Part shown: positions 33,814 through 43,222 of the stretch, piece after piece
Layout: each line of letters starts with the position of its first letter
How positions within the stretch are numbered: the first letter of the stretch is position 1
Source of the DNA: Flavobacterium plurextorum
Lineage (GTDB): Bacteria; Bacteroidota; Bacteroidia; Flavobacteriales; Flavobacteriaceae
Reading direction: 5' to 3'
DNA length: 64,000 bases
Assembly: GCF_002217395.1 (NCBI RefSeq)
Contig: NZ_MUHD01000005.1
Location: forward strand, 62,001 to 126,000
The notes under the pieces: model-generated
Database searches by the model: none
Told to the model about the DNA's origin: nothing
The model's input: only the letters and a program-made list of their open reading frames with translations
Made by a program: the position numbers and the translations under genes

Positions 33814-33889
33814 CGAATATTAATTGAATTAGTAAAGCTGTTCGATGTAATTACTTCATCTGTCCGTTTCGCTCGAGGCTTAAAATTAT

Positions 33890-34040
33890 TTTAAACACAT
33901 AGAAACATAGGTTTTATTTTTAGAAAGGAAAACTAAAAAGAAACACATTTCTCTCACATAGTAGTTTATGTATTTTTGGTCAAGTGAAACACCTTTCTAT
34001 AAAGCCGTAAAACTATCCAGACAGTTATTATGACTATGTT
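33890..34040. repeat. MITE-like element (copy 3, reverse orientation)
   Basis: The end at 33890-33910 is identical over 21 bp to the end of copy 1 (tttaaacacatagaaacatag). The inner part matches copy 2 in reverse. The far end is eroded, with only ctatgttt left near 34033. Confidence 0.75.
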
Positions 34041-34057
34041 TTAGAATCAATTACGAT

Positions 34058-34852
34058 CTAATTTTCGTTAGATGGTTTTCCAATTGTTGCTAATATACCG
34101 CCGTCTACATAAACAATATGACCATTTACGAAATCACTTGCTTTTGAGCTTAAAAAGATTGCTGCACCTTGTAAATCGTCTGGATCTCCCCAACGTCCTG
34201 CTGGAGTTCTTCCCATAATAAACTCATTAAAAGGATGTCCGTTTACTCGAATTGGTGCCGTTTGGCTTGTTGCAAAATAACCAGGGCCAATTCCGTTTGT
34301 TTGAATATTGAATTTAGCCCATTCCGTAGCCATGTTTTTAGTAAGCATTTTTAATCCGCCTTTTGCCGATGCGTAAGCACTTACAGAATCTCGGCCAAGT
34401 TCACTCATCATTGAGCACATATTGATGATTTTTCCGCCTCCGCGTGTAATCATTCCTTTCGCTACATTTTTAGAAACAATAAAAGGACCTGTTAAATCAA
34501 CCTTTACCACAGCTTCAAAATCTGCAACTTCCATTTCTATAATAGGCGTTCTTTTGATAATCCCGGCATTGTTTATTAAAATATCGATAGGGCCTACTTC
34601 AGACTCTATTTTGTTAATTGCTTCGATTACTGCATTTTCATCAGTTACATCAAATAAGTAACCGTAAGCTTCGATTCCTTCCGATTTATATTCGGCAATT
34701 GCATTGTTTACTGCTTCTTGCGACGAATGGTCATTTACTACAATTTTTGCACCTGCATGTCCAAGTCCTTTAGCCATTGCCATTCCTAATCCGTGAACAC
34801 CACCTGTAATTAATGCTGTTTTCCCTGTTAAATCAAATAAATTAATTGACAT
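34058..34852 (-). CDS. SDR family oxidoreductase, gluconate 5-dehydrogenase/KduD-like
   Basis: A 264-residue short-chain dehydrogenase. Cofactor motif TGGVHGLGMAMAKGL (about 16-30), NNAG (about 93-96), and catalytic Ser (CSMMS) with Tyr-x3-Lys in YASAK (about 160-164). The closest known functions are gluconate 5-dehydrogenase and 2-dehydro-3-deoxy-gluconate 5-dehydrogenase (KduD), which reduces the keto-deoxy uronate made after lyase and GH88 action on glycosaminoglycans. This fits its place as last gene of the locus. The isomerase KduI that normally precedes KduD in the pathway is not in the window. Confidence 0.85.
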   Translation of the reverse strand: MSINLFDLTGKTALITGGVHGLGMAMAKGLGHAGAKIVVNDHSSQEAVNNAIAEYKSEGIEAYGYLFDVTDENAVIEAINKIESEVGPIDILINNAGIIKRTPIIEMEVADFEAVVKVDLTGPFIVSKNVAKGMITRGGGKIINMCSMMSELGRDSVSAYASAKGGLKMLTKNMATEWAKFNIQTNGIGPGYFATSQTAPIRVNGHPFNEFIMGRTPAGRWGDPDDLQGAAIFLSSKASDFVNGHIVYVDGGILATIGKPSNEN

Positions 34853-34885
34853 TCTTTTTTGTTTATAGTTAATAGTAATTCTGTT

Positions 34886-36022
34886 TTAGTTCTTTTTTAC
34901 TGTTATAATCAGCGGGTTGTTTACTTTTTGATAAAAAGCATTCAAGTAATCAAACCATTGTTTTGCAGTAGTGATTTTACCTGCTTTGTCCCAAGCTGCG
35001 CCAGTGTAATACACAATTGGTTCGTTGTTTTTGACGGTTGTTTGTGTTAGTATTTGTTCTTTATTGCTCCACATAGAAGCTACTGGCGTTGTTACAATAG
35101 AACCTACTGCTGTTGTGCCGTCTTTTTCGAAAGTAGGTTCCCAATATCCCATAATACCTTGTTGTTCATTTAAAGAAATAACGCCTGCTTTCTCTCTTTT
35201 TATGATTCCTACAACAACAGGAATTGGCTTATTGTCATTGAATGTGTAGATGTTTTCGATTCGGTTAAGCTGTGAACCAGCATCAAGCGAGATAGTTTTT
35301 ACGGCGCTCATTTTTATGCCGCCAGCGTTCCATTCGTCATACTTTAGTTGAAAAGTGGAGCGTAAAGGACCGTTATCTAGAACTTTCCATTGATGATAAT
35401 TGCCTGAGTAACGAATAGTGTCTTTGATAAACGGAGCCATATTTCCGGCACCCAAGGTAAAACCTACGTGGTAATAATCTAAGCCGTCGCCATGATCGAT
35501 ATGGTAATCATCACGTTTGTAGCGCTCGTTTAATACTAATTTATTTGTTCGTTTTACCCAAACATCAAAACCGTAAGCATCACCTTCAGTTTTTTCTAGA
35601 GCTTTTCCATAAGCACGAAACGCAATTTTATCATTTTCCCAAGCAAAATCATCTTTGCGTTCCGGAACGTAGCGCGCATATGTTTTTGCGGCAAAAGCTT
35701 CAGGTTTTCCTTTTTGAATAGAAAGGTTTAATGCTGATTTTGCTTTAACATTTACTTGCAGTAATAAATTTTGAACAGCAGCAGAACCTTTATGTTCCAA
35801 TTGAAAAGGAACCTGCTTTTTTGTGCTGGTATTAATTACAATAAAGTTTGCTGTATCGATTTGCGGATAGGAGGAAAGTATGTCTTTCCATTTTACAGAA
35901 ACCACAGTTTCCGTTTGATCTACAGCCAAATTATTTTGAATAGTAATACTTGCTTTTGTCTGCCCGATAGAAGTAAAGGGTAAAATAAAAGTAAGTATAA
36001 AAATGTATTTTGTTATTTTCAT
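34886..36022 (-). CDS. DUF4861 domain exported protein
   Basis: A 378-residue protein with a signal peptide (residues 1-20) and a beta-rich body matching, by overall pattern, the DUF4861 family found in uronate-polysaccharide loci of Bacteroidota. Conserved-looking blocks are AFRAYGKALEKTEGDAYGFDVW, DDYHIDHGDGLDYYHVGFTLG and QGIMGYWEPTFEKDG. The His/Asp-rich YHIDHGDGLDYYHVG segment could be a metal or catalytic site. It is 33 bp upstream of the SDR gene and downstream of the hybrid sensor. Activity unknown, perhaps glycan binding or processing. Confidence 0.75.
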   Translation of the reverse strand: MKITKYIFILTFILPFTSIGQTKASITIQNNLAVDQTETVVSVKWKDILSSYPQIDTANFIVINTSTKKQVPFQLEHKGSAAVQNLLLQVNVKAKSALNLSIQKGKPEAFAAKTYARYVPERKDDFAWENDKIAFRAYGKALEKTEGDAYGFDVWVKRTNKLVLNERYKRDDYHIDHGDGLDYYHVGFTLGAGNMAPFIKDTIRYSGNYHQWKVLDNGPLRSTFQLKYDEWNAGGIKMSAVKTISLDAGSQLNRIENIYTFNDNKPIPVVVGIIKREKAGVISLNEQQGIMGYWEPTFEKDGTTAVGSIVTTPVASMWSNKEQILTQTTVKNNEPIVYYTGAAWDKAGKITTAKQWFDYLNAFYQKVNNPLIITVKKN

Positions 36023-36259
36023 AAAATTATAATTAATAGTTTGTTATGTTGTTTTATTTAAAGTTGTTATTTGATTTAAAAAAGGCATAAATAGAACGTG
36101 TCGATCAAAAATGAAATCATTTTGCCGAGGTTGTAATTTTCGAAATTATTGAGTTTACCTTTGTGTAAAGACTTTGTTTTTACAGCTGTTTAATTAAACA
36201 GGCGGAGGATTGTAAAAGGTGCTTTTTGTTTGCATTAGTTAGTTTGTATTGTTGTTTAG

Positions 36260-39200
36260 TTATTCTTTTGGCTGCTCCAGTTTGGCTAAATATTCACTCG
36301 GCATACAGCCATAATGCTGTTTGAAAGCGGTTGAAAAATAAGATGGAGAGTTAAAACCGCACATATAGGTAATTTGTGCAATTGTGTATCGCTTACTCTG
36401 CATTAATTCTACTGCTTTTTTAAATCGGATTCTTTTTATAAAATCCATCGCCGATTCGCCTGTAATAGCTTTGAGTTTTAAATAAAGATTAGAACGGCTC
36501 ATACCAATTTGTCTGCTGAAATGATCAACTGAAAACTCAGAATCGGCCAAATGATCTTCGACAATTTGTATGGCTTGTTTAAGAAAATCTTCGTCAAGTG
36601 TATTAAAAGCAATGTTTTCAGGAACCATTTCTTTGCCTACAGCATAATATTCCTTTAAACGTTTACGAGAGCGCAGCAGATTTGTAATTTTTGCTGCCAA
36701 TATTGGAGTAGAAAAAGGTTTTGTGATATAATCATCAGCGCCCATTTCTATGCCTTTTAACTGCTGGCTGGTTTCGGTTCTTGCCGTTAAAAGCACTAAT
36801 GGAATATGCGAAGTATTGATGTTTTGTTTAACACGTTTGCAAAAATGCAGTCCGTCAAGTTCAGGCATCATGACGTCGCTTATAATAATATCAAATTGAT
36901 GAATTTCTAGAAGTTCAAGCGCCATTTGACCATTGTAAGCAACTGTTACATCGTAAATTTTACCAAAGTAATCCTGAAGATAATCTATAATCTCTTTGTT
37001 ATCATCAACTAAAAGCAGTTTAATAGGCTGATCTCTTTCTGCTAATTCGTTTTCTTCTTCAAGAATGTTTTCGTTATCAAGTTCATTATCGGTAACGATA
37101 TCTAATTCATACAAAGAATCTTCGATATGCTGATCGTTTTTATAAACTTGATCAGAAAGAGGAATTGTTACTTTAAAAGCACTTCCAACTTCTTTAGTAC
37201 TTTCAGCAGAAATTTCTCCGTGATGCAGTTCGACTAAGCGTTTTGTAAAAGCCAAACCAACACCAGAGCCCAAATTCATTTCACGATTGTTTACCTGATA
37301 AAAGCGATCGAATACTTTTGATAAATCGTCTTCACTAATTCCAACCCCCGTGTCAGCGACTTTTATTTCTACAGTTTCATTTTTCTTTACTAATTCCAGC
37401 GTAATGCTCTGACCCGTTTTGGTATATTTGAAAGCATTGGATAAAAGATTGAATAAAATCTTTTCCATAGCATCTTTATCAAAGTAAAATAAGAGTTGCG
37501 TTTCGTCTGTATGAAAGCTAAAATGAATGTCGTTTTTTTCTGAAAGCGGTTTAAACGACTCGTAAATTTCACGTGTAAAACGAACAATATCACCTTTGCC
37601 CACTTTAAGCTGTCGCGTTCCCATTTCGGTTTTTCTAAACTCAAAAAGCTGATCGACTAGGTTGTATAATCTTTTTGCATTAATAAACATTAGTTCGTGT
37701 TTCTTTTTAGATATTTTGTCTGCAAAAGGTGTTTTTAATAATTCTTCTAAAGGAGCTAGAATCAATGTTAATGGCGTTCTTAATTCATGTGAAACATTAG
37801 TAAAGAAATCCATTTTTACTTGGTTGATATAACTCACTCTTTCTTTGTCTATTCGTTCTAATTTTAACTGTTGTTCAGCCTGAATTCTTTCTTTAATAAT
37901 TTTAAAACCAATATAAACGGCAATACCAATAATGGTTAATAAAAGCAGTGAAAACCAAAGTGTTTTATACCAAGGCGCAAGAATATCAATTGTTAAACTT
38001 CTCACGGAACTCATTTCGCCATTTGGACCAACGGCTTTGATTTGAAAGTTGTATTTTCCTGCTGGTAAATTGCTGTAACTCACTTTTAGCTGATCTGTGC
38101 GCTGCCAGTCTTTATCGATGCCGTCGAGTTTATAATAGTAATAAGTTCTATTAGATGAAATATAGTTGAAGGTGTTGAAAAAGATACTGAATTGCTTGTA
38201 TTCTGAACCAATTTCAAGTTCTTTTACCTGATCGATATGTTGTTCTAAAATATTGGTTTCATCATTTACGGCAACCGTTTTGTTTAAAACCTCAAGTGTT
38301 GTAAAACTTAGTTTTAAAGGCAGCGGTTTTTGTTTGATCATAGCAGGATAGAAGTACGAAATACCTTTGATACCGCCAAAAAGCAACATACCGTCTTGTG
38401 CTTTGCAAAACGAATATTCGTTAAACTGTTTGTTTTGTAAGCCGTCACTTTCGTCAAAATTTTGAACCGAACGACTGTCTGGATTAAATTTGATTAAACC
38501 ATTATTTGTAGAAATCCATAAATTGCCATCATTATCTGGAACAATACCGTAAATGGTTTCTTGAAAAAAATCTTTTCTAGCTTTAAAGCTTATAAAAGAT
38601 TCCTGATTTTCGTCATACAAACGCAAACCTTCTCTAGTACCAATCCAAATTCGGTGTTTTTGATCTTCAGTTATACAATTGATAATATCTTCGCTTAGTT
38701 TTCCATGTCCAACATTTCCAAATAAAAGCGTATCAGGGTAAAAGAGCGTAACTCCGTTTGTAGTTCCTATCCAAATGCGATTTTTACTGTCTTCAAACAA
38801 AAAGGTAACAGCGTCTGATGTTAAACGTTTTCCGGCTTTGTCGAGATGAATATGAGTAAAAGTTTTGGTTTCAGGATGAAACTGATCTAAACCAGTTCTG
38901 GTACCAACCCAAATACGTCCTTTTGAGTCTTTAAGAAGAGCGTACACCAAGTTTCCTGCAATACTGTTAGGATTTTTTTCATCATGAAGAAATCGCTGTG
39001 CTGTTCCTGATTTTGGATTCAGAAGGTTCATTCCACCGTTATGAGTACCAACAAGTACATTGCCGTTATCATCAAAAGCAATGGCTTTAATATTATTAGA
39101 ACTTATACTGTTTGGATTGTTTTCACTGTTTGAGTAATAACTTATTGTACCAGCATTTTTGTTCCAATAGTTTATTCCTTTGTCATTGGTTCCTATCCAA

Positions 39201-40300
39201 AAGTTTCCTTTAGTATCTTGTTTGATGACTCCGATAACTTCGTCGTTTAACGATGGCTTAGCCGAGTTTTGGCTTAAAATATTAAACTTAATATCGTTTT
39301 TATGATAGTAATTGATACCGCCATAATAGGTTCCCAGCCAGATTCCGTTTTGTTTATCTTTCAAAAAGCATCGAACCGAATTTTGAGCAATTGTATACGG
39401 CTGTGAAATTTGATGATAATAATTTGTAAATGAATTGGCCGCTGGATTATAGATAGAAAGACCTCTAAAAGTGCCAAACCAGATATTGCCCTCAGTATCT
39501 TTGCCCACGCAGCGAATATTATTATCAGCGATACTATTTGCTGATGAACTGTGTGTAAGACTAGAAGTCTGGCGGTTTTGACCATTATACAAAATCACTC
39601 CATAACCTTCAGTTGCAATCCACAAGTTCTTGTTATCTACAAAAACGCTATTGATGTAAGGTTTGTTAGTTCCTAAATTCAGTTTTTTTAATTGATGTGT
39701 TTTTGGGTTTAATTGAAAAAGACCAACATCGGTGCCAATAAGAAGCTGCTGCTGCCAAAAACCGATGTAAGCAATCTCTTTTATTTCGTGAGAAGAAGCT
39801 TTAAATTTAATATTGGTAAATTTTCCGTCTTTTGGTGAAAGAACAAAAATCTCTCCTGTAATTGATGCTGCCCAAATACGATGTTCGCTGTCTTCTGTAA
39901 TTGACGAAATATACCATTCGCCCAAACTTTTTGGAAACTGGTAATTCGTAAAGTTGTCAGTATCATAATTGTAAACACTTAAACCTTGATTTCCGCCTAT
40001 CCATAATCGCCCTTTATGATCTGTAAACAAACTTCGAATGAAATAAGATTGTAAACTGTTTTTAGCATTTTTTAAAGGGCGATACACTTTAAAACCTTTA
40101 CTGTCATAACGATTTAATCCGTCCTGAGTTCCTATCCAGATAAAACCTAAAGTATCTTGCTGAATAGCAAAAACAGAACTTTGCGACAAGCCTTTATCAA
40201 CCGAAATAGTTCGGAAATAGCGATCTTGTACCTGAGCCTGACTTTTAGTGGCAAAAAGTACGAAATAGAAAAGCACAGCTATGGCAATCGTTTTCTTCAT
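36260..40300 (-). CDS. Hybrid two-component system sensor/regulator of the PUL
   Basis: A 1346-residue single-chain regulator with a signal peptide (1-22) and about a dozen periplasmic propeller repeats (40-655, recurrent IWIGTxxG). It continues with a Y_Y_Y domain (about 700-770), a membrane helix (about 781-800) and a histidine kinase with His838 in VSHELRTP and ATPase boxes NAFKYT, DTGVGI and GSGVGLAF. The C-terminus has a receiver domain (Asp1142 in SDVMMPELDG) and an AraC-type DNA-binding domain (about 1240-1340). This is the classic Bacteroidota sensor that binds an oligosaccharide in the periplasm and activates the neighbouring locus; here it should sense a glycosaminoglycan fragment. 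Confidence 0.95.
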   Translation of the reverse strand: MKKTIAIAVLFYFVLFATKSQAQVQDRYFRTISVDKGLSQSSVFAIQQDTLGFIWIGTQDGLNRYDSKGFKVYRPLKNAKNSLQSYFIRSLFTDHKGRLWIGGNQGLSVYNYDTDNFTNYQFPKSLGEWYISSITEDSEHRIWAASITGEIFVLSPKDGKFTNIKFKASSHEIKEIAYIGFWQQQLLIGTDVGLFQLNPKTHQLKKLNLGTNKPYINSVFVDNKNLWIATEGYGVILYNGQNRQTSSLTHSSSANSIADNNIRCVGKDTEGNIWFGTFRGLSIYNPAANSFTNYYHQISQPYTIAQNSVRCFLKDKQNGIWLGTYYGGINYYHKNDIKFNILSQNSAKPSLNDEVIGVIKQDTKGNFWIGTNDKGINYWNKNAGTISYYSNSENNPNSISSNNIKAIAFDDNGNVLVGTHNGGMNLLNPKSGTAQRFLHDEKNPNSIAGNLVYALLKDSKGRIWVGTRTGLDQFHPETKTFTHIHLDKAGKRLTSDAVTFLFEDSKNRIWIGTTNGVTLFYPDTLLFGNVGHGKLSEDIINCITEDQKHRIWIGTREGLRLYDENQESFISFKARKDFFQETIYGIVPDNDGNLWISTNNGLIKFNPDSRSVQNFDESDGLQNKQFNEYSFCKAQDGMLLFGGIKGISYFYPAMIKQKPLPLKLSFTTLEVLNKTVAVNDETNILEQHIDQVKELEIGSEYKQFSIFFNTFNYISSNRTYYYYKLDGIDKDWQRTDQLKVSYSNLPAGKYNFQIKAVGPNGEMSSVRSLTIDILAPWYKTLWFSLLLLTIIGIAVYIGFKIIKERIQAEQQLKLERIDKERVSYINQVKMDFFTNVSHELRTPLTLILAPLEELLKTPFADKISKKKHELMFINAKRLYNLVDQLFEFRKTEMGTRQLKVGKGDIVRFTREIYESFKPLSEKNDIHFSFHTDETQLLFYFDKDAMEKILFNLLSNAFKYTKTGQSITLELVKKNETVEIKVADTGVGISEDDLSKVFDRFYQVNNREMNLGSGVGLAFTKRLVELHHGEISAESTKEVGSAFKVTIPLSDQVYKNDQHIEDSLYELDIVTDNELDNENILEEENELAERDQPIKLLLVDDNKEIIDYLQDYFGKIYDVTVAYNGQMALELLEIHQFDIIISDVMMPELDGLHFCKRVKQNINTSHIPLVLLTARTETSQQLKGIEMGADDYITKPFSTPILAAKITNLLRSRKRLKEYYAVGKEMVPENIAFNTLDEDFLKQAIQIVEDHLADSEFSVDHFSRQIGMSRSNLYLKLKAITGESAMDFIKRIRFKKAVELMQSKRYTIAQITYMCGFNSPSYFSTAFKQHYGCMPSEYLAKLEQPKE

Positions 40301-40398
40301 GAAAGTCTCAATTTTAATTGTTTTGTTTGTTTTCTTTTAAAATAAAAGTCATTGATTAAAGGAATCAAAAAATCTGCTAAATCTGCGTGAAAAAAAAT

Positions 40399-40416
40399 GA
40401 ACACATAGAAACATAG
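40399..40416. repeat. Degenerate copy of the MITE-like element end (copy 4)
   Basis: gaacacatagaaacatag matches the terminal repeat of copies 1-3. The rest (to about 40500) has decayed and no right end is recognisable. It lies between the lyase gene at 40539 and the sensor gene. Confidence 0.65.
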
Positions 40417-40538
40417 ATTTTAAACTCTAAATCAGAGTGTTTATAGAAAATGACATTTTTCCGCATAGTCCTTTGTAATTTAATAGCTTATTGATAATTT
40501 AACTCTAAATTTAAACAAAAAGAAAACACTTTATTCTT

Positions 40539-43217
40539 TTAATTTTTATCGTATTTAGCTGCATCTGGCAACTCGTCAACAACTTCTTGTTTGTTTACTT
40601 TAGAATTGTAAAATTCCAGTAATACAGAACTTCCTGCAATTTTTGGTGCATATTTTTTTCCTTCAAACTCTATAGATTGATTTCCAAAACTAAATGCTGA
40701 TTTTGCGGTTTTGCCAATCACTTGTAAAGCTGCCGTTTTCTTGCCGTCTAACTGCGCTAAAATTTCCCAATCTCCCACTTGTAAATGCTTTAAATCATTA
40801 ATGTTTGATAAGGTTTTAATGACTTCTGTTTTACCTTCTTTGATTTGAATGATAGTCAAGAATCTAAATTTTTGTTTAGGTTCTGAGGTAATTCCGGCGT
40901 GCCATTGGTCTTTAAAATCTTTAATTTTACCTTCATCATCGGTAACTTTATTCCAGTTAACTGCAGCTTCAAAAAACTGATTGTGCACAGCCATTTTTAG
41001 CGGACTTTCGGCATAAACATTAGCAGTAACATTTCCTAAGTCTGTTTTTACAACAAATTGCTGCTGATTCGATTTTTCCGAATTCTGACCTTCAATTGTA
41101 TAATATGGGCAATGAAACTGTGTGGTCCATTTAACTGGATTTTTGGCTTCTAGTTCGTCGTACAAAACAATATATCCGCCTTCTAATTGCAGCATATGTC
41201 TTCTGTACAATGTTACGCCAGATTCTCCGTAACCGTTTTCTTTGCTTGGTACAACTTTAATCTGTTCGAATCTGTTCAGCCAGAATTCACTTTTAATTTC
41301 GCCGTAAGCATTGCTGGCGTCTCCTAAAGCATACTGTATGCGTTTTCCTGAGATCGCTCTTGGAATCCATCCGTAACCTTCTTCGCCAATTTTTTGGTTT
41401 AAGCTGTCGGCTAAAATAGTGTTGTACGCTTTTGTAGATCTATAGTCCAAAAGATTGTGCTTGTCGCTGAAATTGCTGTAGTAGCCAGTTCCTCCAAAGA
41501 TTACTTTTCCTTTATAATTAATTGTAAAAGCATTTTGCGAAGCGTGCCCGTGTCCCGAAGAACCAAACGGACTGCTGAATAAATAGCTGCTTAAAGTTTT
41601 ATCGGCGTTGGCTAAATCTTCATGCATGGCAACAACTCCTACATCTCCAAATTTGCGTGTTTTAGGCAAATCTGAAGGAGATGAAACAGGTAATTTTCGG
41701 TTTGGTTTAAAATTTAAAAGACGGAAAAGCAGGAAATCATCTGTACCGTGATAATAAGACGGATATTCTTTTTTTATTCCGTCAACATACCAGTTTAAAT
41801 ATGGATTATCAATTTTGTAAGTCAGCGCATCAGCAAACCAAGCTTCGCCTTTTACAATGTACGGAATATTCTCCCACATGTCTCCAATTGCGGTACTTGC
41901 CGATTTATTAGGATGTGTATAAAGCATATAATAGGGCAGATTCTGCATCCAAGGCAATTTGAAATAATCGACTCCGCTAAAATCGCCAAACATTTGCGAC
42001 AGGTAAATAATCGATTTAAAGTTGACTCTAAAATAGCCGTTTCCTTCATGCCAGCCGCCATCTGTTGTGCCAAGAACTGGAAAACGCGCCGACCATACTT
42101 CATACAAATAGGTAAGCCATTCTTTTGCTTCAGGCACATCGTTTATTACTGAAACGGTTGCAATAGCAAGATTTCGCATAGTAATCTGCCAGACATGATT
42201 GTCACTTACGTGCAATTCAAAACGATTTGGTAAATGATCGTAAACTCTTTTTGCTCTCAGTTTAATGATATTTTTAAAAAGCTCTTTTTCATCTGGTGAT
42301 AAAAAATCATATCCCGCATCGTAAAACCAGCCTAAAGCTTCAAGTACTGCACCGCTTGTAAAATCATCGCCAGTTGCAAGTCCGTCAGGATTCATATTAG
42401 CAATGTTTATAGCTCTGCGTTTGGCGTCTAAAATGAAACGTTTGTCTTTAGTAAGCTGATAAGCAATACATAAATTACGAACTGGAGTACCAACGGCGTC
42501 TCCAAAACCATGATACATTCGCTCGATAATGATCTTTTTTTCTAATGGATTTTTACCAGTTGTATCAATTACACGTTGCGGTTTCTCTGTTGGGAGAGGA
42601 GCAAGCATTAATTTTTCCGCGTAAGCGATAAACTTTTTAGCCTCAGGATTATCTAAATTATTTTTGTAAAAATCCTCGCCAATTGTACGCATATCCCACA
42701 AAAGCGGATGTGCTCCTTCATTTCGTTTTAAAACTTCGTTTACAGGCGGAGAAACTTTTTGGTTTGCATATTTTGAATCAATAACAAAATCGTACGTTGG
42801 AGACCACGTCCATTGATTGCTGTTTTTTAAGGCATACCCATATTTCCAATACCATTTTCCAGATTTTAAAGCCTGATGCAAAGGATAAACTGCCCAACGT
42901 TGTTCGTTACTGGTAATTAAATCTTTAGTAAAGTTTTTATCGCTTGCCAGCATTACTTTGTATCGTACGTTGCCAATATTTGGATCTTCTGGAATTGCGC
43001 TGCCGCTTTCCATTGGTTTCACCATTTCTTTACCGTTTGTTCCCGGCCAAAGCAGAGCAGGAGCATTTGTAGGCACTGTTATTCCGTTTACAGGATATGG
43101 CCATTCGCGTACTCTAGAATGTAATTTTTCGGCAGTGAGTTTAATTTCTGCAGGTTGCTGTGCAGCTAGTTTACCACTTAGAATTAGTAAGATCGCAAAA
43201 CTTATATTTTTTATCAT
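40539..43217 (-). CDS. DUF4962/heparinase II/III family polysaccharide lyase (PL15-like), copy A
   Basis: An 892-residue exported enzyme: signal peptide (1-19), an N-terminal DUF4962-type alpha-toroid (about 25-530) and heparinase II/III-like C-terminal beta sheets (about 545-780). The motif SSGHGHASQNAF near residue 555 carries the His expected at the active site. Size and domain order match PL15 enzymes, of which subfamily 2 contains exo-acting heparin/heparan sulfate lyases (recalled, not searched). It follows the very similar copy B by 5 bp. Exo-cleavage of glycosaminoglycan oligosaccharides in the periplasm is the likely role; exo-alginate lyase is the main alternative. Confidence 0.82.
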   Translation of the reverse strand: MIKNISFAILLILSGKLAAQQPAEIKLTAEKLHSRVREWPYPVNGITVPTNAPALLWPGTNGKEMVKPMESGSAIPEDPNIGNVRYKVMLASDKNFTKDLITSNEQRWAVYPLHQALKSGKWYWKYGYALKNSNQWTWSPTYDFVIDSKYANQKVSPPVNEVLKRNEGAHPLLWDMRTIGEDFYKNNLDNPEAKKFIAYAEKLMLAPLPTEKPQRVIDTTGKNPLEKKIIIERMYHGFGDAVGTPVRNLCIAYQLTKDKRFILDAKRRAINIANMNPDGLATGDDFTSGAVLEALGWFYDAGYDFLSPDEKELFKNIIKLRAKRVYDHLPNRFELHVSDNHVWQITMRNLAIATVSVINDVPEAKEWLTYLYEVWSARFPVLGTTDGGWHEGNGYFRVNFKSIIYLSQMFGDFSGVDYFKLPWMQNLPYYMLYTHPNKSASTAIGDMWENIPYIVKGEAWFADALTYKIDNPYLNWYVDGIKKEYPSYYHGTDDFLLFRLLNFKPNRKLPVSSPSDLPKTRKFGDVGVVAMHEDLANADKTLSSYLFSSPFGSSGHGHASQNAFTINYKGKVIFGGTGYYSNFSDKHNLLDYRSTKAYNTILADSLNQKIGEEGYGWIPRAISGKRIQYALGDASNAYGEIKSEFWLNRFEQIKVVPSKENGYGESGVTLYRRHMLQLEGGYIVLYDELEAKNPVKWTTQFHCPYYTIEGQNSEKSNQQQFVVKTDLGNVTANVYAESPLKMAVHNQFFEAAVNWNKVTDDEGKIKDFKDQWHAGITSEPKQKFRFLTIIQIKEGKTEVIKTLSNINDLKHLQVGDWEILAQLDGKKTAALQVIGKTAKSAFSFGNQSIEFEGKKYAPKIAGSSVLLEFYNSKVNKQEVVDELPDAAKYDKN

Positions 43218-43222
43218 GGTAA

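Larger units (their letters stand above)
33638..34057. other. 420-bp intergenic region: promoter region, terminator and repeat
   Basis: From low to high coordinates it contains the AT-rich leader of the metzincin gene, a minus-strand terminator (33774-33813) and a MITE-like element (33890-34040). It marks the downstream border of the glycosaminoglycan locus. No ORF seen. Confidence 0.7.
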
